This document shows positions 48,870 through 57,830 of a stretch of DNA of 64,000 nucleotides, in pieces. The stretch is from Mycolicibacterium sp. YH-1 (GTDB lineage Bacteria > Actinomycetota > Actinomycetes > Mycobacteriales > Mycobacteriaceae), in NCBI RefSeq assembly GCF_022557175.1, contig NZ_CP092915.1:2852001-2916000 (forward strand). The letters are read 5' to 3'. A model generated the notes under the pieces. The model was not told where the DNA came from, did not search any database, and saw nothing but the letters and a program-made list of their open reading frames with translations. A program made the translations under genes and the position numbers. Numbering within the stretch: the stretch's first letter is position 1; each line of letters starts with the position of its first letter.

Positions 48870-49670
48870 TCAGCGGAACTGGTCGGCGTTGGCGGCCGCC
48901 CACTGAGCCATCGACATCGCCGGTGTGCCCGTCAGCTGTTCGACCGCGTCATTGGCGACCTGTGGCTCGGAACCTGCACTGAACAGGTCGAAATACCACT
49001 GCACGCCGTCGCCCATGACGGGTCGCAACAACTCCTCGGCCTCGGTGCGGTTGCAGTGCTGCACCGTCACCGGCACGCCGATGCCCACGCCGATCTGTTC
49101 GGCGATCTGGCCGCGGCTCAGCGCCTTCGGGCCGGTGAGGTCATACATCCTCGACAGGTGAGGGTCCTGCGGCCCGGTGAGCAGGTGCGCCGCCACCCGG
49201 GCGATATCGTCCATCGAGACCGGTGCCTCGACGGCGTCCGGATACGGCTCGGCCACGGTCTGCGTGGTCCGGATCTGATCGGCCCACATCGCGAAGTTCT
49301 CGCAGAATTCGCCGGGCCCCAGTTGCGTGTGGGGTAACCCCGATGCCGTCACGGCGTCGGCGTGCTCAGACCAGTGTGCGCCGCCCGACAACGCCACGAC
49401 GTACTGCACGCCGGCTTCCTTCATCAGTGCCAGCGTGGCCGTCAGGGTCTCCGTGTAGGGAGCCAGGTAGACGCGCTCGACACCGTCCAGCGCCGCCCGC
49501 AGGGAATCTGGTCTGCCCAGGTAGCCGGTGATCGCAGTCACAGAATCGGGCAGCTGGGCCTTGGTCGGGTTGGCGGTGAGTGCGCGGATGTCCTTGGCGC
49601 CCAGCGTGATCAGATGATCCACCACGCGCCTGCCGATGTTTCCTGTTGCCCCGGTCACCAGAATCGTCAT
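48870..49670 (-). CDS. NmrA-like NAD(P)-binding oxidoreductase
   Basis: A 266-residue protein with an N-terminal Rossmann motif ILVTGATGNIGRRVV and the atypical SDR pattern of the NmrA/QorB group (VERVYLAPY, VALSGGAHWSEH). The active-site Tyr/Lys pair of classical SDRs is missing at the expected position (LSGGAH), so it may be a redox sensor or quinone reductase. The substrate is unknown. It is convergent with metH (6 nt) and divergent from the HAD gene. Confidence 0.88.
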   Translation of the reverse strand: MTILVTGATGNIGRRVVDHLITLGAKDIRALTANPTKAQLPDSVTAITGYLGRPDSLRAALDGVERVYLAPYTETLTATLALMKEAGVQYVVALSGGAHWSEHADAVTASGLPHTQLGPGEFCENFAMWADQIRTTQTVAEPYPDAVEAPVSMDDIARVAAHLLTGPQDPHLSRMYDLTGPKALSRGQIAEQIGVGIGVPVTVQHCNRTEAEELLRPVMGDGVQWYFDLFSAGSEPQVANDAVEQLTGTPAMSMAQWAAANADQFR

Positions 49671-49706
49671 GACACCAAGCTAGTGAGACCCTCCGACAAT
49701 GAGACG

Positions 49707-50387
49707 ATGGAGCACATGCGTGCGGTGCTCTGGGACATGGATGGCACGTTGGTGGACTCCGAGAAACTGTGGGATCTCGCGTTGCAGGAGTTGTACCGGC
49801 GCAGGGGAGCGGTGCTGTCGGCGGAGGTGCGCGAGAGCACGGTCGGCGGTTCGGCGGACGATGTGATGGCGATCGTCTACGCGGACCTGGGTCTGGCGCC
49901 CGATGCCGAGTCGGTGACGCGCGAAATCGACTGGCTGCACGTTTACACCGGTGAACTCTTCGAGGCTGGGCTGCCCTGGCAGCCCGGGGCCAGGGAACTG
50001 CTCGACGCGCTGACCGCTGAGGGCGTTCCGATGGCATTGGTCACCAATACCCGCCGTGACCTCACCGAGCAGGCGCTCAAGAGCATTGGGCGGCACTACT
50101 TCTCCGTCACGGTCTGCGGTGACGAAGTGGCGCGGGGAAAGCCCGCGCCAGACGCCTATCTGCGCGCGGCGGAGCTGATGGGGTTCGATGCCTTCGACTG
50201 TGTCGCGATCGAGGACTCGGTTGCCGGGACCACGGCGGCCGAAGTCGCCGGATGCGCGGTCGTGGTGGTGCCCAATGACATCGAGGTCCCCGCCAGCCCT
50301 CGGCGCAGGCACATCAGCTCGCTTCTCGATGTGTCGGTCGACGATCTGCGGGCCGTGCACGCCGACCTGGACCGTCGCCCGGCATAG
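49707..50387 (+). CDS. HAD superfamily hydrolase (beta-phosphoglucomutase/phosphatase-like)
   Basis: About 226 residues with the HAD motifs: I DMDGTLVDSEKLW, II VTNTRRD, III GKPAPDAYLRAAELMG, and IV AIEDSVAGTTAA. The helical cap of subclass IA lies between motifs I and II. Substrates of such proteins are small phosphomonoesters. Two in-frame ATG codons (49707 and 49716) are close; 49707 is used. It is divergent from the NmrA-like gene with 36 nt between them. Confidence 0.92.
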   Translation: MEHMRAVLWDMDGTLVDSEKLWDLALQELYRRRGAVLSAEVRESTVGGSADDVMAIVYADLGLAPDAESVTREIDWLHVYTGELFEAGLPWQPGARELLDALTAEGVPMALVTNTRRDLTEQALKSIGRHYFSVTVCGDEVARGKPAPDAYLRAAELMGFDAFDCVAIEDSVAGTTAAEVAGCAVVVVPNDIEVPASPRRRHISSLLDVSVDDLRAVHADLDRRPA

Positions 50388-50444
50388 CCTCCACATCGCG
50401 ACGCGGGATATGCCCCTGTCGCCGCCTCGACTGTGCCATCGTGG

Positions 50445-50460
50445 TGTGACTCCCATCACG
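50445..50460. promoter_or_regulatory. CRP-like operator upstream of glcP
   Basis: TGTGACTCCCATCACG matches the mycobacterial CRP consensus TGTGA-N6-TCACA with one mismatch at the last base. It ends 28 nt before the glcP start codon. Confidence 0.65.
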
Positions 50461-50488
50461 GGATGATGCTGCGAGAAGGGGCGGTCAC

Positions 50489-51961
50489 ATGGCTGGTCAG
50501 GGTCCTCCGGTTGACGACTCGTCGTCGGCCATCACTGATGAGAACTTCGCGTCCGGGCACACGGCCATCCGGATCGCCTCGGTCGCGGCGCTGGGCGGCC
50601 TTTTGTTCGGCTACGACAGTGCCGTCATCAACGGTGCGGTCGACTCGATTCAGGAGGACTTCGGGATCGGCAACGCCGAACTGGGCTTCGCCGTGGCATC
50701 GGCACTTCTCGGAGCTGCCGCGGGTGCCATGACCGCGGGCCGCATCGCGGACAGGATCGGTCGCATCTCGGTGATGAAGATCGCCGCTGTGCTCTTCCTG
50801 ATCAGCGCTTTCGGCACGGGATTCGCCCATGACGTGTGGACCGTCGTGCTGTTCCGGATTGTCGGCGGTATCGGCGTCGGCGTGGCGTCGGTGATCGCAC
50901 CCGCCTACATCGCCGAGACCTCGCCACCGAGCATTCGTGGCCGGCTCGGGTCGCTGCAGCAGCTCGCCATCGTGTCGGGCATCTTCCTGTCATTCGTCGT
51001 CAACTGGCTGCTCCAATGGGCGGCGGGTGGCCCCAACGAACCGCTGTGGCTGGGGCTGGACGCCTGGCGCTGGATGTTCCTGGCGATGGCGGTGCCTGCG
51101 GTCCTGTACGGCGGACTGGCGTTCACCATTCCCGAGTCACCGCGGTATCTCGTTGCCAGTCACAAGATTCCGGAAGCCCGCCGGGTGCTCACCATGCTGC
51201 TCGGACAGAAGAACCTGGAAATCACCATCACCCGAATCCGGGAGACGCTGGAGCGTGAGGACAAGCCGTCCTTGCGGGACCTGCGAAAGCCGACGGGCGG
51301 CATCTACGGCATCGTCTGGGTTGGCCTCGGGCTGTCGATATTCCAGCAGTTCGTCGGTATCAACGTCATCTTCTACTACTCCAACGTGCTGTGGCAGGCG
51401 GTGGGATTCAGTGCCGACGAGTCGGCCATCTACACCGTGATCACGTCGGTGATCAACGTGCTGACCACGCTGATCGCGATCGCGTTGATCGACAAGATCG
51501 GTCGCAAGCCGCTCCTGCTGATCGGCTCGACCGGCATGGCGGTGACCCTGATCACGATGTCCATCATCTTCGCCAACGCCACCGTGGGTCCCGATGGCAA
51601 TCCCAGCCTTCCCGGCGCGTCCGGGGTCATCGCACTGATCGCGGCGAACCTCTTCGTGGTCGCGTTCGGCATGTCCTGGGGCCCGGTGGTGTGGGTGCTG
51701 TTGGGCGAGATGTTCCCCAACCGCATCCGCGCTGCGGCGCTGGGCATCGCCGCGGCAGGTCAGTGGGCGGCCAACTGGCTGATCACGGTGACGTTCCCGG
51801 GCCTGCGCGAGTACCTCGGTCTGGCCTACGGCTTCTACGGCCTCTGTGCCATCCTGTCCGGCGTGTTCGTGTGGCGGTGGGTGATGGAGACAAAGGGCGT
51901 GACCCTGGAGGACATGCACGGCGAGATCCTCGGCAAGGACAAACCGAGGGCCAACATCTGA
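50489..51961 (+). CDS. glcP: Sugar porter family MFS transporter (GlcP-like glucose permease)
   Basis: A 490-residue major facilitator of the sugar porter family with 12 helices. Signatures: GGLLFGYDSAVINGAV in helix 1, GRIADRIGRI, the PESPRYL motif after helix 6, QQFVGINVIFYYSN in helix 7, and DKIGRKPLLL. It is closest in layout to the proton-coupled hexose transporter GlcP known in M. smegmatis near metH. The N-terminal 25 residues are hydrophilic. A CRP-like site precedes it. hisE begins 58 nt downstream. Confidence 0.92.
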   Translation: MAGQGPPVDDSSSAITDENFASGHTAIRIASVAALGGLLFGYDSAVINGAVDSIQEDFGIGNAELGFAVASALLGAAAGAMTAGRIADRIGRISVMKIAAVLFLISAFGTGFAHDVWTVVLFRIVGGIGVGVASVIAPAYIAETSPPSIRGRLGSLQQLAIVSGIFLSFVVNWLLQWAAGGPNEPLWLGLDAWRWMFLAMAVPAVLYGGLAFTIPESPRYLVASHKIPEARRVLTMLLGQKNLEITITRIRETLEREDKPSLRDLRKPTGGIYGIVWVGLGLSIFQQFVGINVIFYYSNVLWQAVGFSADESAIYTVITSVINVLTTLIAIALIDKIGRKPLLLIGSTGMAVTLITMSIIFANATVGPDGNPSLPGASGVIALIAANLFVVAFGMSWGPVVWVLLGEMFPNRIRAAALGIAAAGQWAANWLITVTFPGLREYLGLAYGFYGLCAILSGVFVWRWVMETKGVTLEDMHGEILGKDKPRANI

Positions 51962-52019
51962 CTCTGGAGGGCCATAAGCCCCCCGCGGGCCATATCCATT
52001 CGCTGACGGTGCCCACGAC

Positions 52020-52301
52020 GTGAAACAATCGCGACCCGTGAAGACCTTCGACACCCTGTTCGCCGAACTCACCGAGCGAGCGCGCACCCGGCCCGCGGGC
52101 AGCGGCACGGTCGCCGCGCTCGACGGCGGCGTCCACGCGCTGGGCAAGAAGATCATCGAGGAGGCCGGCGAGGTGTGGCTGGCCGCCGAACACGAGGGCG
52201 ATGAGGCCCTGGCCGAGGAGATCAGCCAGCTCCTCTACTGGACGCAGGTTCTGATGGTCGCCCGTGGGCTGACCCTCGACGACGTCTACGCCAAGCTATG
52301 A
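52020..52301 (+). CDS. hisE: Phosphoribosyl-ATP diphosphatase HisE
   Basis: A 93-residue enzyme of histidine synthesis, removing pyrophosphate from phosphoribosyl-ATP. The MazG-like helical core with the metal-binding EExxE pattern is seen as [32 protein letters not shown]. The GTG at 52020 matches the usual mycobacterial HisE start (M-K/Q-QS-x-x-VKTF). It overlaps hisG by 4 nt (ATGA), so HisE and HisG are made together. Confidence 0.96.
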   Translation: MKQSRPVKTFDTLFAELTERARTRPAGSGTVAALDGGVHALGKKIIEEAGEVWLAAEHEGDEALAEEISQLLYWTQVLMVARGLTLDDVYAKL

Positions 52302-53158
52302 GCGACATGTTGCGCGTTGCGGTCCCCAACAAGGGTGCGCTGAGCGAGGCGGCCGCCGAGATCCTGTCCGAGGCCGGATACCGCCGCCGCCGGGACCCGA
52401 AGGACCTGACGGTTGTCGACCCCGTCAACAACGTCGAGTTCTTCTTCCTGCGTCCCAAGGACATCGCGATCTACGTCGGATCCGGCGAGTTGGATCTGGG
52501 CATCACCGGCCGCGATCTGGCCGCGGACTCCGCCGCCCCGGTCAGCGAGCGGCTGGCGCTGGGATTCGGCAATTCCACCTTCCGCTATGCCGGGCCTGTC
52601 GGTCGGGACTGGACGGTGGCGGATCTCGCCGGAAAGCGCATCGCCACGGCCTTCCCGAATCTGGTCCGGAACAATCTCGCGGACAACGGCATCGAAGCCA
52701 CGGTGATTCGGCTCGACGGTGCCGTGGAGATCTCCGTGCAGCTGGGGGTGGCGGACGTGATCGCCGATGTGGTCGGCTCGGGCCGCACGTTGAGCCTGCA
52801 CGATCTGGTGGCCTTCGGTGAGCCGCTGTGCGATTCAGAGGCCGTCCTCATCGAGCGGGTCGACGCCGACCCGGCCCACGCCGCCGCGCGCGAGCAGCTC
52901 ACCAAGCGAGTGCAGGGCGTCGTGTTCGGGCAGCAGTACCTGATGTTGGACTACGACTGCCCGCGTTCTGTCCTGGATCGCGCGACCGCCGTCACGCCCG
53001 GTCTTGAGTCACCCACGATCGCGCCGCTGGCCGACGAGGCGTGGGTGGCCGTGCGCGCCCTGGTGCCGCGGCGTGACGTCAACGCCATCATGGACGAGAT
53101 CGCGGCGATCGGAGCCAAGGCAATATTGGCTTCCGACATCCGGTTTTGTCGCTTTTGA
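52298..53158 (+). CDS. hisG: ATP phosphoribosyltransferase HisG (long form)
   Basis: A 286-residue enzyme that starts histidine synthesis from ATP and PRPP. Core blocks: [39 protein letters not shown] and the PRPP loop [20 protein letters not shown]. The C-terminal ACT-like regulatory domain ([23 protein letters not shown]) senses histidine, so this is the self-regulated long form. ATG 52298 is chosen (ATGA overlap with hisE); many relatives begin at the Met three codons later. Confidence 0.97.
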   Translation: MSDMLRVAVPNKGALSEAAAEILSEAGYRRRRDPKDLTVVDPVNNVEFFFLRPKDIAIYVGSGELDLGITGRDLAADSAAPVSERLALGFGNSTFRYAGPVGRDWTVADLAGKRIATAFPNLVRNNLADNGIEATVIRLDGAVEISVQLGVADVIADVVGSGRTLSLHDLVAFGEPLCDSEAVLIERVDADPAHAAAREQLTKRVQGVVFGQQYLMLDYDCPRSVLDRATAVTPGLESPTIAPLADEAWVAVRALVPRRDVNAIMDEIAAIGAKAILASDIRFCRF

Positions 53159-53175
53159 TCTGTTAGCGTCCAGCC

Positions 53176-53658
53176 ATGACGCAAGTGCTCGTGCTGCTTC
53201 TGGCTCTGTTGATCGGTGTCGTCGCGGGCCTCCGGGCACTGACGCCGCCCGCGGTCGTCGCCTGGGGCGCGGCTCTGAATTGGCTTCCCGTGGACGGTAC
53301 CTGGGCGCAGTGGGTGGGCCATCCCATCACGGTCACGGTCCTGACCATCCTTCTGGTGGTGGAACTGGTCACCGATCAGTTGCCGTCCACACCGCCCCGC
53401 ACGGTGACCCCGCAGTTTGCGGCGCGCATCCTGACCGGCGCCTTCGCAGGAGCCGTCATCGGGGCGGGGTTTCACTACACGTTCAGCTCGATCGGTGCCG
53501 GTGTCATCGGCGCCGTCCTCGGCACCCTCGGCGGCTATCAGGCGCGCCGCCGTCTGGTCGAGGCCAACGGCGGGCGTGACCTTCCGGTCGCCCTGACCGA
53601 GGACGTCATCGCCGTGCTGGGTGGCCTCGCCGTCGTGGCACTCGTCTCGACGCTCTGA
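53176..53658 (+). CDS. DUF4126 membrane protein (Rv2120c-like)
   Basis: A 160-residue membrane protein with four helices (VLVLLLALLIGVVAGLRAL, VTVLTILLVVELVTDQL, GAFAGAVIGAGF, VIAVLGGLAVVALVSTL). The family signature GLRALTPPAVVAW...LEL/VELVxDQLP...PP is clear. The function is unknown. It follows hisG by 17 nt and probably shares its transcript, as in M. tuberculosis. ATG 53176. Confidence 0.92.
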   Translation: MTQVLVLLLALLIGVVAGLRALTPPAVVAWGAALNWLPVDGTWAQWVGHPITVTVLTILLVVELVTDQLPSTPPRTVTPQFAARILTGAFAGAVIGAGFHYTFSSIGAGVIGAVLGTLGGYQARRRLVEANGGRDLPVALTEDVIAVLGGLAVVALVSTL

Positions 53659-53665
53659 TACCGCC

Positions 53666-55045
53666 GTGCCTCGCGAGTTCGACGCCATCATCGTCGGCGC
53701 CGGCCAGGCGGGTCCGCCACTGGCCGGCCGGCTGACCGAGGCCGGGCAGACTGTCGCCGTCATCGAGCGCAAACTCGTTGGGGGCACATGCGTCAACTAC
53801 GGCTGCATTCCCACCAAGACGCTGGTGGCCAGCGCGCACGCCGCCCACGTCGCCCGTCGCGGCGCGGACTTCGGGATCGCCACCGGCGATGTCACGGTCG
53901 ATATGGCGAGGGTCAAGGCCCGCAAGGACCAGATCATGCTCGGTGACCGTCACGGCGTGGAGTCGTGGCTGGAGGGCATGACGGGTTGCACCCTCATCCG
54001 CGGCCACGCCCGATTCGAGGGCCCGCACACCATCCGGGTCGACGACGAGGTGCTGACGGCCAGCCAGATCTTCCTCAACGTCGGTGGCCGCGCGACGGTG
54101 CCCGACATTCCGGGGCTGGCCGATATCGACTACCTCACCAACGTCGGAATCCTCGACCTCGACGAACTGCCATCCCATCTCGTTGTGGTCGGTGGCAGTT
54201 ACATCGCACTCGAGTTCGCCCAGATGTACCGCAGATTCGGTGCGAGGGTCAGCGTCGTGGAGCGGGGCCCGCGGCTCACCGCCCGTGAGGACGAGGACGT
54301 GTCGGCCGCCATCAAGGACATCCTCGAGGCCGAGGGCATCGACGTCCATCTCGACGCGACCGCCATGCGGATCATCAAGCACGACAGTGATTCTGGGGGA
54401 TTTGACCTGTACCCCCGCGACGGTGCCGATCCGATCAGCGGTACGCACCTACTCGTCGCGACGGGGCGGCGGCCCAACACCGACGATCTCGGCCTGTCTG
54501 TTGCGGGAGTGGCACTGGACGCGCGCGGCTACATCGCGACCGACGATCAGTTGCGCACCAACGTCGACGGCATCTGGGCGATGGGGGACTGCAACGGCAA
54601 GGGCGCCTTCACCCACACGTCATACAACGACTTCGAGATCGTTGCGGCCAACCTGCTCGATGACGATCCGCGCCGGGTGAGCGATCGGATCACCACCTAC
54701 GCCCTCTACATCGATCCGCCGTTGGGTCGGGCGGGTATGTCGGTCGCCGAGGTACGAGCCTCGGGGCGAAGGGCATTGGTCGGCAAGCGCCCGATGACGC
54801 GCGTCGGTCGCGCCGTCGAGAAGGGCGAGACGCAGGGATTCATGAAGGTGCTCGTCGACGCCGAGACCGAGGAGATCCTCGGTGCGGCAATCCTCGGGGT
54901 CGGCGGTGACGAGGTGGTGCAGGACATCCTGGACGTGATGACCGCGAAGCTTCCCTACACCGCCATCTCGCGGACCATGCACATCCACCCGACGGTCAGC
55001 GAGCTGGTGCCGACCATGCTTCAGGAGTTGTCGCCGTTGAGTTAG
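53666..55045 (+). CDS. FAD-dependent pyridine nucleotide-disulfide oxidoreductase (mercuric reductase-like)
   Basis: A 459-residue enzyme with FAD motif IIVGAGQAGPPLAGRL and redox pair Cys42/Cys47 (GGTCVNYGCIPTK). An NAD(P) motif VVVGGSYIALEFAQMY lies near residue 172, and WAMGDCNGKGAFTHT forms the second FAD contact. The dimerisation domain ends with the catalytic His/Glu pair HIHPTVSELVPT. It lacks the N-terminal metal-binding and C-terminal Cys pair of true MerA. The electron acceptor is unknown. It starts 7 nt after the DUF4126 stop with GTG; the 3' end overlaps the convergent flavodoxin gene by 50 nt. Confidence 0.92.
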   Translation: MPREFDAIIVGAGQAGPPLAGRLTEAGQTVAVIERKLVGGTCVNYGCIPTKTLVASAHAAHVARRGADFGIATGDVTVDMARVKARKDQIMLGDRHGVESWLEGMTGCTLIRGHARFEGPHTIRVDDEVLTASQIFLNVGGRATVPDIPGLADIDYLTNVGILDLDELPSHLVVVGGSYIALEFAQMYRRFGARVSVVERGPRLTAREDEDVSAAIKDILEAEGIDVHLDATAMRIIKHDSDSGGFDLYPRDGADPISGTHLLVATGRRPNTDDLGLSVAGVALDARGYIATDDQLRTNVDGIWAMGDCNGKGAFTHTSYNDFEIVAANLLDDDPRRVSDRITTYALYIDPPLGRAGMSVAEVRASGRRALVGKRPMTRVGRAVEKGETQGFMKVLVDAETEEILGAAILGVGGDEVVQDILDVMTAKLPYTAISRTMHIHPTVSELVPTMLQELSPLS

Positions 55046-55655
55046 GCGGCGCCACAGTACGTCCCGTCATCATCTGGCGTGTCACCAGCGCCACCCTGCG
55101 GCCGAGGTGCTCGCACGTCGCGACGTCGGCGGGGTGCAGCTGATCGGGGCTCGCGTCGACGTCGGTCTGCGTCCCTGCGCCCAGCCAGAACCCGAGTCGG
55201 TTCAGGTCGTGCTCGCTTCCCGAGCTGCTGTTCCACCCGGGTGGCAGGCCCAGGTTCACCCAGTGCATGTGGTGTTGAGCGGCGAACACCGCCAACGAGA
55301 TCAGCGCAGAGAGCTTGTCGCCGCTCTTGGCTCCCGAGTTGGTGAAGCCGGCCGCGATTTTGTCGCGCCACGTCCCGTTCATGCAACGGCGTCCGGTCTT
55401 CTCGGCGAAGGCCTGAAACGCCGCCGAGACGTTGCCCATGTAGGTGGCGCTGCCGAAGACGATCGCGTCGGCTGCGTCGAGGACGTCCCAGTCCGACTCG
55501 GCGATGGCGTCCACGGCGATCACCGCCACCCGGGCGCCACCGGACTCCGCGCCCGCGGCCACCGCGTCCGCGAGCACCGTGGTGTGGCCGAAGCCGGAGT
55601 GATGGCAGACGGCGATGCTGGGCTGGAGGGTATTGGGGTTCTCGGGGGCGGTCAC
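54996..55655 (-). CDS. Flavodoxin/NADPH-dependent FMN reductase-like protein (WrbA type)
   Basis: A 219-residue flavodoxin-fold protein. The phosphate-binding loop of FMN is HHSGFGHTTVLADAVAAG near residue 20; FGSATYMGNVSAAFQAF and FTNSGAKSGDKLS follow as in WrbA-type quinone reductases. The GTG at 55655 is preceded by AAGGAG and overlaps the SRPBCC stop by 4 nt. It is the last gene of the ArsR-led unit. Its C-terminal 15 codons lie opposite the 3' end of the disulfide reductase gene. Confidence 0.88.
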   Translation of the reverse strand: MTAPENPNTLQPSIAVCHHSGFGHTTVLADAVAAGAESGGARVAVIAVDAIAESDWDVLDAADAIVFGSATYMGNVSAAFQAFAEKTGRRCMNGTWRDKIAAGFTNSGAKSGDKLSALISLAVFAAQHHMHWVNLGLPPGWNSSSGSEHDLNRLGFWLGAGTQTDVDASPDQLHPADVATCEHLGRRVALVTRQMMTGRTVAPPNSTATTPEAWSAPAR

Positions 55656-56167
55656 GGTGTCTCCTTGAGGTGGGCCAGCGGTGAGACGCCGGCGATGTCG
55701 CGATAGCGGTCGACCCAGTTGGGCAGTGGCACCCCGGCGAGATGGGCCTCGAGCCGGTCGAGGTAGGCCTGCGTGCCCGGCTGGAATCCCGAGGCATTGG
55801 GCACTCCGAGTCCGCGGTGGGTGAAACGCAGCAGTGTTGCGTCGCCGTCGGCTTCCAGCTCGTAGCGCACGACCCCGGGCTCGACGATCGGCTGATGCCA
55901 CTCGTGCTCGAAAACCCGTGGGGGATCCCACACCAGGATTCGGCCAGTCATGCGCTTCTGGTCGGGCGACAGTGGGGGACCCGAGGCCACCGTCTCGATG
56001 GCGCCGCCCCGGCGGGGGTCGATGGACGTCTTGCCCATCCAGCGGTCCCGGTGCGCCGGCTCGGTGATCGCCGACCACACCGTCTCAATCGGGTAGGGGA
56101 GTCTGCGCTCGAAGTGCAGCACGGCGCGATCGCCATCGACGGTCAGGCGTCCCTCGCGCGCGCTCAC
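55652..56167 (-). CDS. SRPBCC (AHSA1-type) domain protein
   Basis: A 171-residue START/Bet v 1-fold protein of the AHSA1 (Aha1-like) group: FERRLPYPIETVWSAITEPAHRDRWMG, followed by RMTGRILVWDPPRVFEHEWHQP and LLRFTHRGLG. Such proteins bind small hydrophobic ligands and are commonly encoded beside ArsR regulators. The GTG at 56167 overlaps the arsR stop by 4 nt and the stop overlaps the flavodoxin start by 4 nt, so all three are coupled. Confidence 0.92.
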   Translation of the reverse strand: MSAREGRLTVDGDRAVLHFERRLPYPIETVWSAITEPAHRDRWMGKTSIDPRRGGAIETVASGPPLSPDQKRMTGRILVWDPPRVFEHEWHQPIVEPGVVRYELEADGDATLLRFTHRGLGVPNASGFQPGTQAYLDRLEAHLAGVPLPNWVDRYRDIAGVSPLAHLKETP

Positions 56168-56481
56168 TCGGAGTCTCCGAACGTGGCATCGAGGTGGTGT
56201 TCCAGGGCATCCAGATGGTCCGCCCAGTACCGGCGGTGCCGGTCGATCCACTGGTCCATCTCGGACAGCCCGTCGGCGCGCAACGCGTAGATGCGCCGCT
56301 GGGCGTCGGGGCGCACCTCGACGAGCCCGACCTCGCGGAGCACGCGCAGGTGTCGCGACACTGTGGGTTGGGTGAGTCCGGGCAGCATCTCGACCAGTTC
56401 GCCTGCGGTGTGCTGGCGTTCGGTCAGTGCGTCGAGGAGTGCGCGCCGACTCGGGTCGGCCACGGCTTCAAAGACGTCCAC
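56164..56481 (-). CDS. ArsR/SmtB family transcriptional regulator
   Basis: A 105-residue winged-helix protein (MDVFEAVADPSRRALLDALTERQHTAGELVEMLPGLTQPTVSRHLRVLREVGLVEVR). The metal-binding Cys motif of ArsR/SmtB is absent, so it is probably a small-molecule or protein-partner sensor, as in other ArsR-SRPBCC pairs. A perfect 14-bp palindrome lies 18 nt upstream of its start codon. It leads the arsR-SRPBCC-flavodoxin unit. Confidence 0.93.
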   Translation of the reverse strand: MDVFEAVADPSRRALLDALTERQHTAGELVEMLPGLTQPTVSRHLRVLREVGLVEVRPDAQRRIYALRADGLSEMDQWIDRHRRYWADHLDALEHHLDATFGDSE

Positions 56482-56499
56482 ACCCCTAATATGGCACTA

Positions 56500-56513
56500 C
56501 ATCTATATAGATG
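56500..56513. promoter_or_regulatory. Perfect AT-rich palindrome, likely ArsR operator
   Basis: CATCTATATAGATG is fully symmetric and lies in the 42-nt gap between the arsR start and the upstream DinB gene, in an otherwise GC-rich region. ATATAG-type elements also resemble a -10 box, so the regulator would block its own promoter. Confidence 0.75.
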
Positions 56514-56523
56514 CAAGCGAATA

Positions 56524-57039
56524 TTAAGTGGAGGTGGCGCGGATCATGCGGAGTTGGCCGATCTCGGCGACGTTCTTCGTGAGTTCGACGGTGCACCACG
56601 CCACCGTGTGGCCGACTGTGCGATCGGCGTTGTCCGGCCACGGGCATGCCGAGGGTGCGAGCAGGTCGTCGGCGGTCAGTCCGACGAGCATGGTCCGCCA
56701 CTGCGCCGACAACTCACGCAGTTCTGCCACCACCGCGGCACCGGATCCCGGCCACAGCACGGACTCTCGGTCCTGGGGTGTCCGACGCTGCAGGTGATCG
56801 AGTGTCACCGACCAGTACCACTGGATCTGCCAGGTGAGCCAGGCGATGTTCGGCACAGGGATGGGGTCGGGTTCGGTATCGGCCCAGTCGGGCCGCCAGT
56901 CGCCGGCCGCGTCCGGCCGCACGGTCCAGGTCAACGGCGTTGGCGCCCAGAGGAAGTCGTCCTCGGTCAGCGCGGTGAGATGCAGATCGGCAAGTGCCCA
57001 CACCAGGTCGAACTGGTCGAGCAGGACTTCCGGTGTCAT
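56524..57039 (-). CDS. DinB/DfsB family protein
   Basis: A 171-residue four-helix-bundle protein of the DinB_2 type: LLDQFDLVWALADLHLTALTEDDFLW, NIAWLTWQIQWYWSVTLDHLQR and HTVAWCTVELTKNVAEIGQLR. Many family members act as thiol-dependent enzymes (for example mycothiol-dependent) or bind metal with three His; here only some of the His positions are kept. It overlaps the thioesterase stop by 4 nt (ATGA). Confidence 0.88.
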   Translation of the reverse strand: MTPEVLLDQFDLVWALADLHLTALTEDDFLWAPTPLTWTVRPDAAGDWRPDWADTEPDPIPVPNIAWLTWQIQWYWSVTLDHLQRRTPQDRESVLWPGSGAAVVAELRELSAQWRTMLVGLTADDLLAPSACPWPDNADRTVGHTVAWCTVELTKNVAEIGQLRMIRATST

Positions 57040-57830
57040 CGACGCTGGACCAGCAGCGCCTGAGCGGAGGTGCCGATGAAGCCGCGCCGGTCGAAGATCT
57101 CGGCGGTGGTCACACCGATGCCGTCGGGGCCGATCGACCCCCTGGCGCGCAGTCCGAAGTCACCACCGATCGGTGCGCGGTGGAGGTGAACGGTGGTGTC
57201 GGTGTTCATGAACAGGAACTCATTCGGGTCGATCGCGGCACCGACGCCATTGGCCGAGTCGACCACCATTGCCAGCCGCTGCAGATCGGTGAGCGGTTCG
57301 TCGTCAACGAGGGGGATGAGCGGACTCATCCACACCACCGGGGCGTCGCCGTCGGTATCGGCCTGCTTGCGCCAACTGACCGTCTCCAGGTAGCCGGGCG
57401 CGCCAGCCCAGGCGTGCGGGTTGGACAGCGCCTCGCCCTCCACCAGCGGCGAGTGCCTGTCGGTGGCGGCGTCGGCGGTATCGCTAGTGGCCAGTAGCCA
57501 GGCATGCAGTCGGGCCACCGCTCGGTCGGTGCCGTCTGTGCGGGTGGCAGTCATTTCCGCGGCCATCAGGGAGATACGCGAACCGGGGCGCTCCACCCAG
57601 GCTCGAACCTTGACGGGCGCAACGGGAATGGCGCCGAGGATGTCCATGGTGAGGCGGCCGACGCGCAGCCCCGACCCTGCGGAGAGTTCCTCGACGGCCT
57701 TCGTCATCAGGGCAAGCGGCGGCGATCCGTGCTGGATGGTCTCGTCCCAGTTGCTTGCCGTGCCCTGTGTCGACTCGAAGGACTGGGCATCGCCATCGGC
57801 GGGGAGCCGGTGGTAGTAGTGAGCGATCAC
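57036..57830 (-). CDS. Acyl-CoA thioesterase-like double hot dog protein
   Basis: A 264-residue TesB/thioesterase-like protein with two hot dog domains. Family blocks: HYYHRLPADGDAQSFESTQGT, HGSPPLALMTKAVEE, RLTMDILGAIPVAPVKVRAWVERPG, and in the second half MVVDSANGVGAAIDPNEFLFMNTDTTVHLHR. It probably hydrolyses acyl-CoA esters; the chain-length preference is unknown. The GTG at 57830 is coupled to the RecB-like gene (GTGA) and its stop to the DinB gene (ATGA). Confidence 0.9.
   Translation of the reverse strand: MIAHYYHRLPADGDAQSFESTQGTASNWDETIQHGSPPLALMTKAVEELSAGSGLRVGRLTMDILGAIPVAPVKVRAWVERPGSRISLMAAEMTATRTDGTDRAVARLHAWLLATSDTADAATDRHSPLVEGEALSNPHAWAGAPGYLETVSWRKQADTDGDAPVVWMSPLIPLVDDEPLTDLQRLAMVVDSANGVGAAIDPNEFLFMNTDTTVHLHRAPIGGDFGLRARGSIGPDGIGVTTAEIFDRRGFIGTSAQALLVQRR

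Noticed and set aside
53666..55045. True mercuric reductase MerA
   Set aside because: It lacks the N-terminal heavy-metal domain and the C-terminal cysteine pair, and no other mer genes are nearby.
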